DNA of 50,059 nucleotides from positions 1-50,059 of the forward strand of contig JASBSA010000025.1 of the NCBI GenBank assembly GCA_030149175.1, read 5' to 3'. Origin of the DNA: Winogradskyella sp. GTDB taxonomy: Bacteria > Bacteroidota > Bacteroidia > Flavobacteriales > Flavobacteriaceae. This document shows positions 1 through 8,089 of the stretch, one piece after another (position 1 is the first letter of the stretch; every line of letters begins with the position of its first letter). The translations under genes and the position numbers were made by a program. The notes beneath the pieces were generated by a model. It was not told where the DNA came from. It made no database searches and worked only from the letters and a program-made list of their open reading frames with translations.

Positions 1-774
1 ATGATAAAATTCTTTAGGAAAATTAGACAAAAAATGCTGACTGAAAATAAATTCAGTAAATATCTGATTTATGCGATTGGGGAAATAGTGCTTGTGGTTA
101 TTGGAATTTTGATTGCTTTGTCTATTAACAATTGGAATGACAATAGAAAGAACATAAAAGCGGAACTTAATTATTATAACAGAATCTTGGACGATTTAGA
201 AATGGACAAGCAACTAATTGTCCAATCTTTAGAAAAAGCCGATAAAAGGATTGAAACAAGTAAAGAGCTTTTGTTGGAATTAGATTCAGGAACAAAGAGC
301 AAGAAATATCTTTTGAACAAATTTTTAATAGCTATCAGAGGTGATGTTTTTGTGGTTCGCGATGTTACATTCAAAGATTTAATCTCATCAGGAAACATTA
401 AGTTGCTTAATGACATCAAAATTAAAAATAGCCTAATTCAATATTATAGTGAATTGGAAAACGTACAGACTCAAATGAAACAAAATAGAGATGAAAATCT
501 AAAAAACATATTTGGATTGTTCAACAGTTCAATCGAATTTGGTGGTACACAAGAATTGGAATACGTGAATCAAATCATTGGACCAGAGATTCTTCATACT
601 TTAAAGCAAGTTGATTGGACAAAGGACAAAGACAACGAATATTACGAAAAATTTCAAATGGAATTATTGTTCAATATTTCAATGACAGATAGAGAGAAAC
701 AGCATTTAACAACAATAAGTAATTTAATGAATTCACCTTATGACTTATTAGTGAAAAAATGTCGAAAAAATTAG
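1..774 (+). CDS. DUF6090-like membrane-anchored hypothetical protein
   Basis: ORF of 257 aa; N-terminal MIKFFRKIRQKMLTENKFSKYLIYAIGEIVLVVIGILIALSINNWND resembles the DUF6090 N-terminus, with a single TM followed by a coiled region. Begins exactly at window base 1. Confidence 0.75.
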   Translation: MIKFFRKIRQKMLTENKFSKYLIYAIGEIVLVVIGILIALSINNWNDNRKNIKAELNYYNRILDDLEMDKQLIVQSLEKADKRIETSKELLLELDSGTKSKKYLLNKFLIAIRGDVFVVRDVTFKDLISSGNIKLLNDIKIKNSLIQYYSELENVQTQMKQNRDENLKNIFGLFNSSIEFGGTQELEYVNQIIGPEILHTLKQVDWTKDKDNEYYEKFQMELLFNISMTDREKQHLTTISNLMNSPYDLLVKKCRKN

Positions 775-787
775 AAATAACGAAAGC

Positions 788-913
788 ACAACACCGTGTA
801 TAGCTCATTGCGGCTGAATTCTCTTTCGAAAATTCCTTGCAATTTGCTATCTTTCGGTTACGTCGGAAAATCCTCGCGGATTTCCCGCAACGAGCCATAC
901 ACAAAACCGTTGT
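788..913. repeat. ~126-bp imperfect palindromic element (attC-like or MITE-like)
   Basis: Left arm ACAACACCGTGTATAGCTCATTGCGG (788-813) matches the reverse complement of right arm CCGCAACGAGCCATACACAAAACCGTTGT (885-913), especially GTGTAT[A/G]GCTC[A/G]TTGCGG; nested hairpin AAATCC-tcgc-GGATTT in the interior. Confidence 0.65.
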
Positions 914-978
914 AAGTAATAGCGGAACACACTCAGACGCAATAAATCTGAAATTAAGTTTGTTTGATATTACACTAA

Positions 979-1240
979 TTACTGTTTTGAGCTCTCTAGA
1001 CCCTCCAAATAATCACGAACTCTTGCCTTCCCTTCTTTTTCTTTTTCATGAAGAACTTTATCAAACTCTAATTGGGTTACAACCTTGCCTCCTTTAGGTT
1101 CTTTAATTTCAATATCATCGTTGAATAATTCTATTTTTTTACATAAATAGGTATACGAATCATCATTTAACTGAAGTATTAAGCCAGGAAGACAATCATA
1201 AATATCAGGCCCATTAGTTATCGAGATTTGAGGTGTCCTC
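979..1240 (-). pseudogene. C-terminal fragment of a GLPGLI-family protein
   Basis: Reverse strand reads ...TPQISITNGPDIYDCLPGLILQLNDDSYTYLCKKIELFNDDIEIKEPKGGKVVTQLEFDKVLHEKEKEGKARVRDYLEGLESSKQ* (stop at 979-981). ITNGPxxYxxLPGLIL is the signature region of GLPGLI proteins. No N-terminal part; the segment is absent from the ORF track. Confidence 0.75.
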
Positions 1241-1386
1241 GATAAAACTCAAAAGCCTTATGATATCATAGGTTTTTTTTGATTTCAGGAAATTAGGGTA
1301 CTTTAAAAAAGCTCGTTTTATTTATTTTTGAGTTTTGTTAATTTATTTAATTTCGAGACGTAAATTATTTCATTGCAATAGTTTAG

Positions 1387-3162
1387 TTGAAAACCAATTC
1401 AAAATCCATAGCTGTACTTCCCTTTGTCAATATGAGCAATGATATTGATAATGAGTTTTTCTGTGATGGTATTAGCGAAGAAATCATAAATGCCCTAACC
1501 AAAATAAAGGGTTTAAAAGTAATTGCAAGAACCTCTTCATTCGTCTTCAAAGGAAAGGATATCGATATTAGAGAAATTGGTAAACAATTAAGTGTCAATA
1601 CAATTCTTGAAGGTAGTATAAAAAAGTCTCAGGATAATATTAGAATAACAGCACAGTTAATCGACGTCAAAGATGGCATACATTATTGGTCCAAAAAGTA
1701 TGACAGAAAACTAGTAAATATCTTCGATTTAGAGGATGAGATTAGTTTAGCTATTGCAGATGAAGTTCGAAATAATTTTGGGCACTTTGAAGTACAAGAC
1801 CAATTAATAAAACAACCAACTAATAGTATTGATGCCTATCAATTATTTTTAAAGGGACGCTCACTACAATTAAAATGGACACCAGAAAGCATCAAAGAAG
1901 CTATTACCTTCTACGACAAAGCTATTGCACTTGATAACAGATATGCAAGAGCCTATTATGCTAATTTGCAATGCTACGGCTTATTGGCAATGTGGGGCTA
2001 TATGCCATATCAAGAAGCTATGGAATTGGCTATAAGCAACCTTTTAATAGCAAAAGAAATAGATACTTCTTTACCAGAATATCCTTTGTCTTTTGTAGGC
2101 AAGTTTTTCTGGGAAGAATGGGATTTTAAAAATGCATACATACATATAAATAAGGTTTTAGCAATAAATCCAAATCACATAGATGGTTTAGAAGCTATGG
2201 CAGAATTGTGTATTGCTCTTGGATTCTTTGATAAGGCTATAATCTTTGCTAATAAGCTATTGGAAGTAGATCCGCTTTCAGCAAATAACCACTACACCTT
2301 AGCACACACTTGCTACTATCAGCGTAAATTTCGTAAAGCTTTAGAGTGTATTGAATACGCATTAACACTTAATCCTCAATTAGAATTAGCGCATCATCTA
2401 AAATGTTTCTGTTTAATATGGTTGAATAAGGCTGAGCAGTTTAAAACTTTTATTCAGAATACATCATTACAAGAAGAAAAAAACATGCTGTTTAATCTTG
2501 TTAATAAAAAGGATACAGTAATAACAAATGAAGCCATTTCAAATTGGTCTAAAGGAGGTAATGAAGCTACAATGCTAGTGCCATATGACGTGTTTATTCT
2601 AAGCAACTCAGATCATAAAGAACTTGGATTTTCGAGATTAAAAGAAATGATTAGTCAAAGACGTGGACAAATTATTAACTACAGACAAGAACCTTTTTTA
2701 CAACCCTTACATAGCATAAAAGAGTTTTCAGAATTGCATCAGTCTAACTTGTTCATCGAAGATATTGAAGTGTCTAAAAAAGAGGAAGAAAAACTAACTT
2801 CAAATATTCTGAATAATCAGCTAATAGAAACTTTAAAAAAAGAGTTACTTACATATTTTGAAGAGGAAGAACCTTATTTAAACCCTCAATTAAGTTTAAA
2901 ATTTGTTGCAGATGTTTTAGGTCTGAACACTAATAAAATGTCGTATTTAATTAACCAAGCGTTTGATACAAATTTTAATGATTTTATTAACCAATATCGT
3001 CTCAACCATTTTAAAACAATAGCGATAGATCCTAAAAACTCGCATTTAACTATTCTTGGTTTAGCCTACGATAGTGGTTTTAATTCTAAAAGTGTGTTTA
3101 ATACATATTTTAAAAAAATAGAAGGACTTACACCGAGAGCTTGGTTAAAAGCCAATTCGTAG
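1387..3162 (+). CDS. AraC-type transcriptional regulator with N-terminal TolB/FlgO-like domain and TPR repeats
   Basis: N-term KSIAVLPFVNMSNDIDNEFFCDGISEEIINALTKIKGLKVIARTSSFVFKGKDIDIREIGKQL (TolB-like), central TPRs, C-terminal AraC HTH (KMSYLINQAFDTNFNDFINQYRLNHFK...SGFNSKSVFNTYFKKIEGLTPRAW). Start is TTG directly after an in-frame TAG. Confidence 0.85.
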   Translation: MKTNSKSIAVLPFVNMSNDIDNEFFCDGISEEIINALTKIKGLKVIARTSSFVFKGKDIDIREIGKQLSVNTILEGSIKKSQDNIRITAQLIDVKDGIHYWSKKYDRKLVNIFDLEDEISLAIADEVRNNFGHFEVQDQLIKQPTNSIDAYQLFLKGRSLQLKWTPESIKEAITFYDKAIALDNRYARAYYANLQCYGLLAMWGYMPYQEAMELAISNLLIAKEIDTSLPEYPLSFVGKFFWEEWDFKNAYIHINKVLAINPNHIDGLEAMAELCIALGFFDKAIIFANKLLEVDPLSANNHYTLAHTCYYQRKFRKALECIEYALTLNPQLELAHHLKCFCLIWLNKAEQFKTFIQNTSLQEEKNMLFNLVNKKDTVITNEAISNWSKGGNEATMLVPYDVFILSNSDHKELGFSRLKEMISQRRGQIINYRQEPFLQPLHSIKEFSELHQSNLFIEDIEVSKKEEEKLTSNILNNQLIETLKKELLTYFEEEEPYLNPQLSLKFVADVLGLNTNKMSYLINQAFDTNFNDFINQYRLNHFKTIAIDPKNSHLTILGLAYDSGFNSKSVFNTYFKKIEGLTPRAWLKANS

Positions 3163-3186
3163 TAAATCGTATTAGTTCGTTTCAGA

Positions 3187-3260
3187 TTATAATTCAGGAC
3201 GATTGTTTTTGCAATCTGATGAATCTTTGCACCATCATTAATAATCAAAAACGAACAGTT
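3187..3260 (+). promoter_or_regulatory. Upstream regulatory block of the serine hydrolase at 3261, shared with 5952-6030
   Basis: ATTATAATTCAGGACGATT...ATCTTTGCACCATCATTAATAATCAAAAACGAACAGTT aligns with the block upstream of 6045. Confidence 0.6.
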
Positions 3261-4340
3261 ATGACAACTTTACACAAATTCTTATTAGTATTTATAGCAG
3301 CAACAGTAATGCTGCTTACATCTTGTTCAAGAGATGACGACAATAACACTTCAACATTTAACTACACAACTACTGAAAATTTATTAACAGAAATTGATTT
3401 TCAAGGGTACGCCATTGTAACTAAAAATGGAAATGATTTAGTACGTCAAGGTTTCGGTTTAGCAAATCAAACCACAACATTGCCACAGGATTATGAATTA
3501 GCATACCGAATTGGTTCGGTATCTAAAACGCTTACAGCAGCAGCTATTATTCAACTAAAGCGTGATGGTTTTATCTCTAATTTCAATCAAACTTTAGACG
3601 AATTTGATTCTGAGTTTCCTAACGGCAATCAAATAACAATCGCACATTTATTATCGCATCAATCAGGTATTCCAGATTATCAATTTGTAGTTGAAGATGC
3701 TTACGAACAAGGCGAAATTATGGACGAAGAAGATATTTATGAAGTTATTACTTATTTGATTTCAGAAAATGGTCTAAACTTTACACCAGGAGCAGGAAAA
3801 CAGTATAGCAATTCTAATTACCTTATCGCAGCTTTATTGGTTCAAGAATTAACTCAAATGCCTTATCATGAGTACATTCAACAAAATATTTTAAATCCTT
3901 TAGTGATGACTAATACCTATAAAGGTACTAATACAATTAACACTAATACACATGCAGAAGGTTATAACAATGGTAGCGCAAACAGTACCTACCCAATAGC
4001 TATTGCATTTGGCGCAGGAGATTTTAGTAGTACACCAAAAGATATGGAAACGTGGACTAATGCAGTAAAAACAAATTGGTTCTCAGCTTCTGAAAAAGAT
4101 GAGATATTCGCCCAAGACGTGCCAAGTGGCTACGTTGATTTTGGCTTGGGTTGGTTCACTACACAAGAAGGTAATACCACACTATACTGGCATGGTGGTG
4201 ATATTAATGGCTATTGGAGTATGATTGGTTTTATACCAGAATACGATGCTACAATTGTACTGTTAAGCAATCAACAAGACGATTCTGGAGAACAGCGTAA
4301 TACCATTATAGAGCAACTTTTAACTAACGAATTCAATTAA
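3261..4340 (+). CDS. Serine hydrolase, class C beta-lactamase/DD-peptidase fold, lipoprotein
   Basis: In-frame ATG at 3261 gives lipoprotein signal MTTLHKFLLVFIAATVMLLTSCS; SVSK (SxxK), YSN and HGG motifs. The ORF-track start at 3141 lies upstream of the conserved regulatory block. Confidence 0.85.
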   Translation: MTTLHKFLLVFIAATVMLLTSCSRDDDNNTSTFNYTTTENLLTEIDFQGYAIVTKNGNDLVRQGFGLANQTTTLPQDYELAYRIGSVSKTLTAAAIIQLKRDGFISNFNQTLDEFDSEFPNGNQITIAHLLSHQSGIPDYQFVVEDAYEQGEIMDEEDIYEVITYLISENGLNFTPGAGKQYSNSNYLIAALLVQELTQMPYHEYIQQNILNPLVMTNTYKGTNTINTNTHAEGYNNGSANSTYPIAIAFGAGDFSSTPKDMETWTNAVKTNWFSASEKDEIFAQDVPSGYVDFGLGWFTTQEGNTTLYWHGGDINGYWSMIGFIPEYDATIVLLSNQQDDSGEQRNTIIEQLLTNEFN

Positions 4341-4365
4341 AATTCAACCTAAAAACGCACAAATA

Positions 4366-5232
4366 ATGCAACACACCAATATATTATTAGCTGGCGCTAC
4401 AGGTTATTTAGGCAGGCATTTATTAAAGGTTTTAATCGAAAAACAAAACCAGGTTGTTGCTATTGTCCGAAAACTAAATCAATTAGAAAATCATAATGAG
4501 AACTATCTAGAGATAAAGCAAGCCGAAGTAACCAAACCTGACACCTTGAAAGATATTTGTAAAGGTATAGATACAGTTATTTCGTGTGTTGGTATTACAC
4601 GACAAAAAGATGGTTTAACCTATATGGATGTGGATTTTAAAGCCAATATGAACTTGCTAGAAGAGGCTAAAAAAAGCGGTGTTAAACACTTTGTGTACAT
4701 CTCAGCTATTAACGGAGATAAATATCGGAATTTGAAAATATTTGAAGCCAAAGAAAAGTTTGTCGATGCCTTAAAAGCCTCAGGATTAAACTATACTGTA
4801 GTAAGACCAAATGGATTTTTCTCTGATATGAAAGACTTTCTACAAATGGCAAAATCTGATCGTGTGTATCTATTTGGATCAGGTCATCAAAAATTTAATC
4901 CCATTCATGGAGAAGATTTAGCAAAAGCTATTGTAGATACTTTAGAGGATTATAATAAAGAGTTAACCGTTGGTGGACCAGATGTTTTAAGTCTTAATGA
5001 CATCAGTAAACTAGCGCTAACTTCATTAAATAAACCTGTTAAAATAACTCATTTACCAGATTGTTTAAGACGATTAACCATTTGGACTTTAAGAACCTTT
5101 ACATCTGTTAAAACCTATGGTCCGATCGAGTTCTTTCTAACCTTAATGGCAGATGATAATATCGCACCAACTTATGGACATTATCATTTAAAAGACTATT
5201 TTAGAGAAGAAGCTAATATACTAGAAATATGA
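4366..5232 (+). CDS. NAD(P)-binding SDR/NmrA-like epimerase family protein
   Basis: [14 protein letters not shown] Rossmann motif, [39 protein letters not shown]. Confidence 0.85.
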   Translation: MQHTNILLAGATGYLGRHLLKVLIEKQNQVVAIVRKLNQLENHNENYLEIKQAEVTKPDTLKDICKGIDTVISCVGITRQKDGLTYMDVDFKANMNLLEEAKKSGVKHFVYISAINGDKYRNLKIFEAKEKFVDALKASGLNYTVVRPNGFFSDMKDFLQMAKSDRVYLFGSGHQKFNPIHGEDLAKAIVDTLEDYNKELTVGGPDVLSLNDISKLALTSLNKPVKITHLPDCLRRLTIWTLRTFTSVKTYGPIEFFLTLMADDNIAPTYGHYHLKDYFREEANILEI

Positions 5233-5846
5233 AAATTCCTGATCCAAACACAGTTTACCCGTTACCTAATTACAAAAAACTTTGTTTTTTGAAAAACTAT
5301 ATCAATAACCCTAATATTGAGATTGGTGATTACACCTATTATGACGATTTTGAAGATGTTTCCAATTTTGAAAAAAATGTGAAATACCATTTTGATTTTA
5401 TTGGTGATAAACTTATAATTGGTAAATTTTGTATGATTGCTTCAGACGCTACATTTATTATGAATGGTGGCAATCATTTAACAGAAGCCACATCTGCTTA
5501 CCCATTTGCCATATTTGGTGGTAATTGGCAACATGCAATGGATGGTAAATCCTATCCAAGCAAAGGCGACACTATCATTGGTAATGATGTTTGGATTGGT
5601 CATGATGCTACCATTATGCCTGGTGTTAAAATTGGAGATGGTGCTATTATCGCAACAAAAGCGGTGGTTACAAAAGACGTAGAACCTTATACCATTGTTG
5701 GAGGTAATCCCGCGAAACCTATCAAAAAACGTTTTTCTGCAGCTACCATTTTAAAACTATTACAGTTAAAATGGTGGGATTGGGATATTGAAAAAATCAC
5801 TAAAAACTTAGAAAAACTAACTTCTCATCCCGAAGCATTGCTTTAG
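5229..5846 (+). CDS. CatB/Vat-like xenobiotic O-acetyltransferase (left-handed beta-helix)
   Basis: [86 protein letters not shown]. Overlaps the previous stop by 4 nt. Confidence 0.85.
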   Translation: MKIPDPNTVYPLPNYKKLCFLKNYINNPNIEIGDYTYYDDFEDVSNFEKNVKYHFDFIGDKLIIGKFCMIASDATFIMNGGNHLTEATSAYPFAIFGGNWQHAMDGKSYPSKGDTIIGNDVWIGHDATIMPGVKIGDGAIIATKAVVTKDVEPYTIVGGNPAKPIKKRFSAATILKLLQLKWWDWDIEKITKNLEKLTSHPEALL

Positions 5847-5868
5847 GATAAAAACCCTAAGAACTAAT

Positions 5869-5905
5869 AAAAGGCTTAACACTAAACTGTTAAGCCTTTT
5901 TCTTT
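5869..5905 (+). terminator. Rho-independent terminator
   Basis: AAAAGGCTTAACA-ctaaac-TGTTAAGCCTTTT followed by T-rich tract. Confidence 0.85.
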
Positions 5906-5951
5906 TAGTGATAAAATTAAGCATTAGTACTAAATATCAAAAAGGTACCGA

Positions 5952-6030
5952 ATCATAATTCAGAACGATTAGCCTTCATTTCTATCGCATATTTGTAACA
6001 TCAAAATATCAATCAAAAAACGAACAATTA
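5952..6030 (+). promoter_or_regulatory. Upstream regulatory block of the gene at 6045, shared with 3187-3260
   Basis: ATCATAATTCAGAACGATT...CATATTTGTAACATCAAAATATCAATCAAAAAACGAACAATT. Confidence 0.6.
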
Positions 6031-6044
6031 AATACTTATCAAAA

Positions 6045-6689
6045 ATGAAAAAACTATTAATAATCTGCTTAACACTTTTTACACTAAATGTTTTTGCACA
6101 AAACAACACAGAACCATCAAAACACAGTGACACGGATTTAAAATACAGAGTTAGCTTTCCTGCTATTATACTAGGAAATATTGGTAAAGGAGGAGAAAGA
6201 ACCAATACTCAACACATCGAATTTCATATTAAGCGCGAACTAGATGCTAAAAATATCATAGGTCTAAAATTTGCTACATGGAGATTATTTCAGCCTATGG
6301 GTATTCAATGGTGGGACGGACTTACAGACAAAATAGATACGGAAACTGAATTTTATCCGGGTTATTTGCGTGAAACAGGTATAGGAATATCCTATCAACG
6401 CATGCTTTGGAAAGGTTTATTTGCCTCAGTCGAAGTTTTACCATTATACAAAACCTATCTAGACCTTGACAACAAGAAAATAGCCAATGGATTTAAACTC
6501 TACAACTCATACCATGTTGGTTATCATTTTACTTTTGGTAAAAAGAAACAGTTTTTTATAGAACCACAATTTCATTGTAATGTATGGCATTTTGACACCA
6601 ATACGCCAGAATCATTTAAGCAACTCAACAATAAATGGGATTCCTATTTCCTATTTGAACCCAACCTTTATATTGGCATAAAGTTTTAA
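6045..6689 (+). CDS. Secreted or outer-membrane hypothetical protein
   Basis: Signal peptide MKKLLIICLTLFTLNVFAQ; alternating aromatic/polar segments and C-terminal Phe suggest a small beta-barrel; no family recognised. Confidence 0.6.
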   Translation: MKKLLIICLTLFTLNVFAQNNTEPSKHSDTDLKYRVSFPAIILGNIGKGGERTNTQHIEFHIKRELDAKNIIGLKFATWRLFQPMGIQWWDGLTDKIDTETEFYPGYLRETGIGISYQRMLWKGLFASVEVLPLYKTYLDLDNKKIANGFKLYNSYHVGYHFTFGKKKQFFIEPQFHCNVWHFDTNTPESFKQLNNKWDSYFLFEPNLYIGIKF

Positions 6690-6725
6690 CTTATAAAACC
6701 ATCTTATAATTCTAAAACTAACATT

Positions 6726-7841
6726 ATGAAACACATATTTCTAGGTTTAATATTTTTGGTTGGATTATCAGCTATTGCTCAGCAAACAACAGAAACAATA
6801 ATTAAACAACGATTTAAAACTGAATTAGAAAAGGGAAATATAAAAAGTGGAATACTACACGTGTATTCTGAATCTCGTGGGATTGACATTCAAATGGCGG
6901 AAAGTAAAGAAGATTCTATTTCAATAGATTACCCATTTTACACAGCCAGTGTTACCAAAATGTTTACCGCAACAGCAATTGGTATTTTAAAGGATCAAAA
7001 TAAATTGAATTTTGATGATAAAATCGCTCAATATTTACCAGATACATTAATAAACAATCTCCATATTTTGGATGGTAAAGACTATTCAAAAGATTTAACC
7101 ATTGTGCATTTATTACAACATACGTCTGGTTTACCTGATTATTTTACAGACCAAACCAAAGATGGGAGTCCAAACATCATTAATCAGGTATTGATAGATC
7201 CCAACAAATCTTGGCATGCCATAGAAATGATAGAGTTTACTAAAGAAAAAATGACACCTCGTTTTATTCCTGGTGTAGGTTATCATTATACTGATACAGA
7301 ATATGTCCTTTTAGCTTTGATTATTGAAAGCATAAGTGGCTTAACTTTAGACGAGTTCTTTAAGCAGCACATTTTTCAACCATTAAAAATGAATGGTTCT
7401 TATATCAACTTAAAATCATCTCCTTTAGATAATAAGCTTCCAATAGTTAAGTTTTATGCAAGTCAATACGAGTTATCATCACTTAAAAGCTTAAGTGCAG
7501 ATTGGGGAGGCGGCGGATTAGTTGCCACTACTGAAGATTTAATTACTTTTTTAAAAGCTTTTAATAAAGATACCATTTTAAAGAAAGAAACACGCTTAAC
7601 CATGCAAAACTGGTTGTACGAAACTAAAGGTATGGAATACGGATTAGGGATAAGAAAAGTTTCTATTGATAAGTTAACCGATAAAGAATCAGACTTACAA
7701 CTCATTGGTCATCCTGGTGCTACTGCTTCGTTTTTATGGTATTGTCCTCAATTGGATACATATATTTCTGGCACATTAAATCAGCTAGAGGCTTCTAAAA
7801 GCGCAATGATTTTAGTTTATGATATATTAATGGCTATTTAA
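6726..7841 (+). CDS. Serine hydrolase, beta-lactamase-related
   Basis: Signal peptide; SVTK (SxxK), YTDTEY (YxN-like), GHPG motif. Confidence 0.85.
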   Translation: MKHIFLGLIFLVGLSAIAQQTTETIIKQRFKTELEKGNIKSGILHVYSESRGIDIQMAESKEDSISIDYPFYTASVTKMFTATAIGILKDQNKLNFDDKIAQYLPDTLINNLHILDGKDYSKDLTIVHLLQHTSGLPDYFTDQTKDGSPNIINQVLIDPNKSWHAIEMIEFTKEKMTPRFIPGVGYHYTDTEYVLLALIIESISGLTLDEFFKQHIFQPLKMNGSYINLKSSPLDNKLPIVKFYASQYELSSLKSLSADWGGGGLVATTEDLITFLKAFNKDTILKKETRLTMQNWLYETKGMEYGLGIRKVSIDKLTDKESDLQLIGHPGATASFLWYCPQLDTYISGTLNQLEASKSAMILVYDILMAI

Positions 7842-7974
7842 AGTTCTAAATATACCATTTCTAATAAATTAAAATTTAAGTATTAATCAGTGAACACAAA
7901 CCGAACACGATTTAACATTTTACAAATTTTTAAAGTATTGAAAATCTGTTATTTAAAATCTGATTTTATCAATT

Positions 7975-8016
7975 CATAACCTAGAGGTCTCGAGTTCAAA
8001 TCTCGATCCCGCTGCA
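7975..8016 (+). other. 3' fragment of a tRNA gene (likely CAT anticodon), candidate att site
   Basis: CATAACCTAG-AGGTC-TCGAG-TTCAAAT-CTCGA-TCCCGCT-GCA: anticodon loop remnant, variable loop, perfect 5-bp T-stem with canonical T-loop, acceptor 3' strand. Expected 5' acceptor AGCGGGA and D-arm are absent upstream (AT-rich). Confidence 0.75.
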
Positions 8017-8039
8017 AAAGATTGAATTACACGATATCG

Positions 8040-8068
8040 ACGGTTTAGTTCACGCTAAACCGTTTTTT
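8040..8068 (+). terminator. Rho-independent terminator downstream of the tRNA fragment
   Basis: ACGGTTTAG-ttcacg-CTAAACCGT-TTTTT. Confidence 0.75.
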
Positions 8069-8089
8069 ATATATCCTATTTAAGTCAGA

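Noticed and set aside
671-1097. Track ORFs 671..904 (-) and 837..1097 (+)
   Set aside because: They run through the palindromic repeat and antisense to the GLPGLI remnant; no recognisable protein features.
3141-3260. N-terminal extension of the serine hydrolase ORF from 3141
   Set aside because: The extension overlaps the regulator stop and the conserved regulatory block; an ATG at 3261 begins a clean lipoprotein signal.
5229-5846. Confirmed antibiotic-resistance gene (vat/catB)
   Set aside because: The fold is clear but hexapeptide acetyltransferases have many substrates; sequence reading alone cannot assign drug resistance.
7940-8016. Complete tRNA gene at the scar
   Set aside because: No AGCGGGA 5' acceptor strand, D-arm or 5' anticodon stem upstream; only the 3' part is present, so not called as a functional tRNA.
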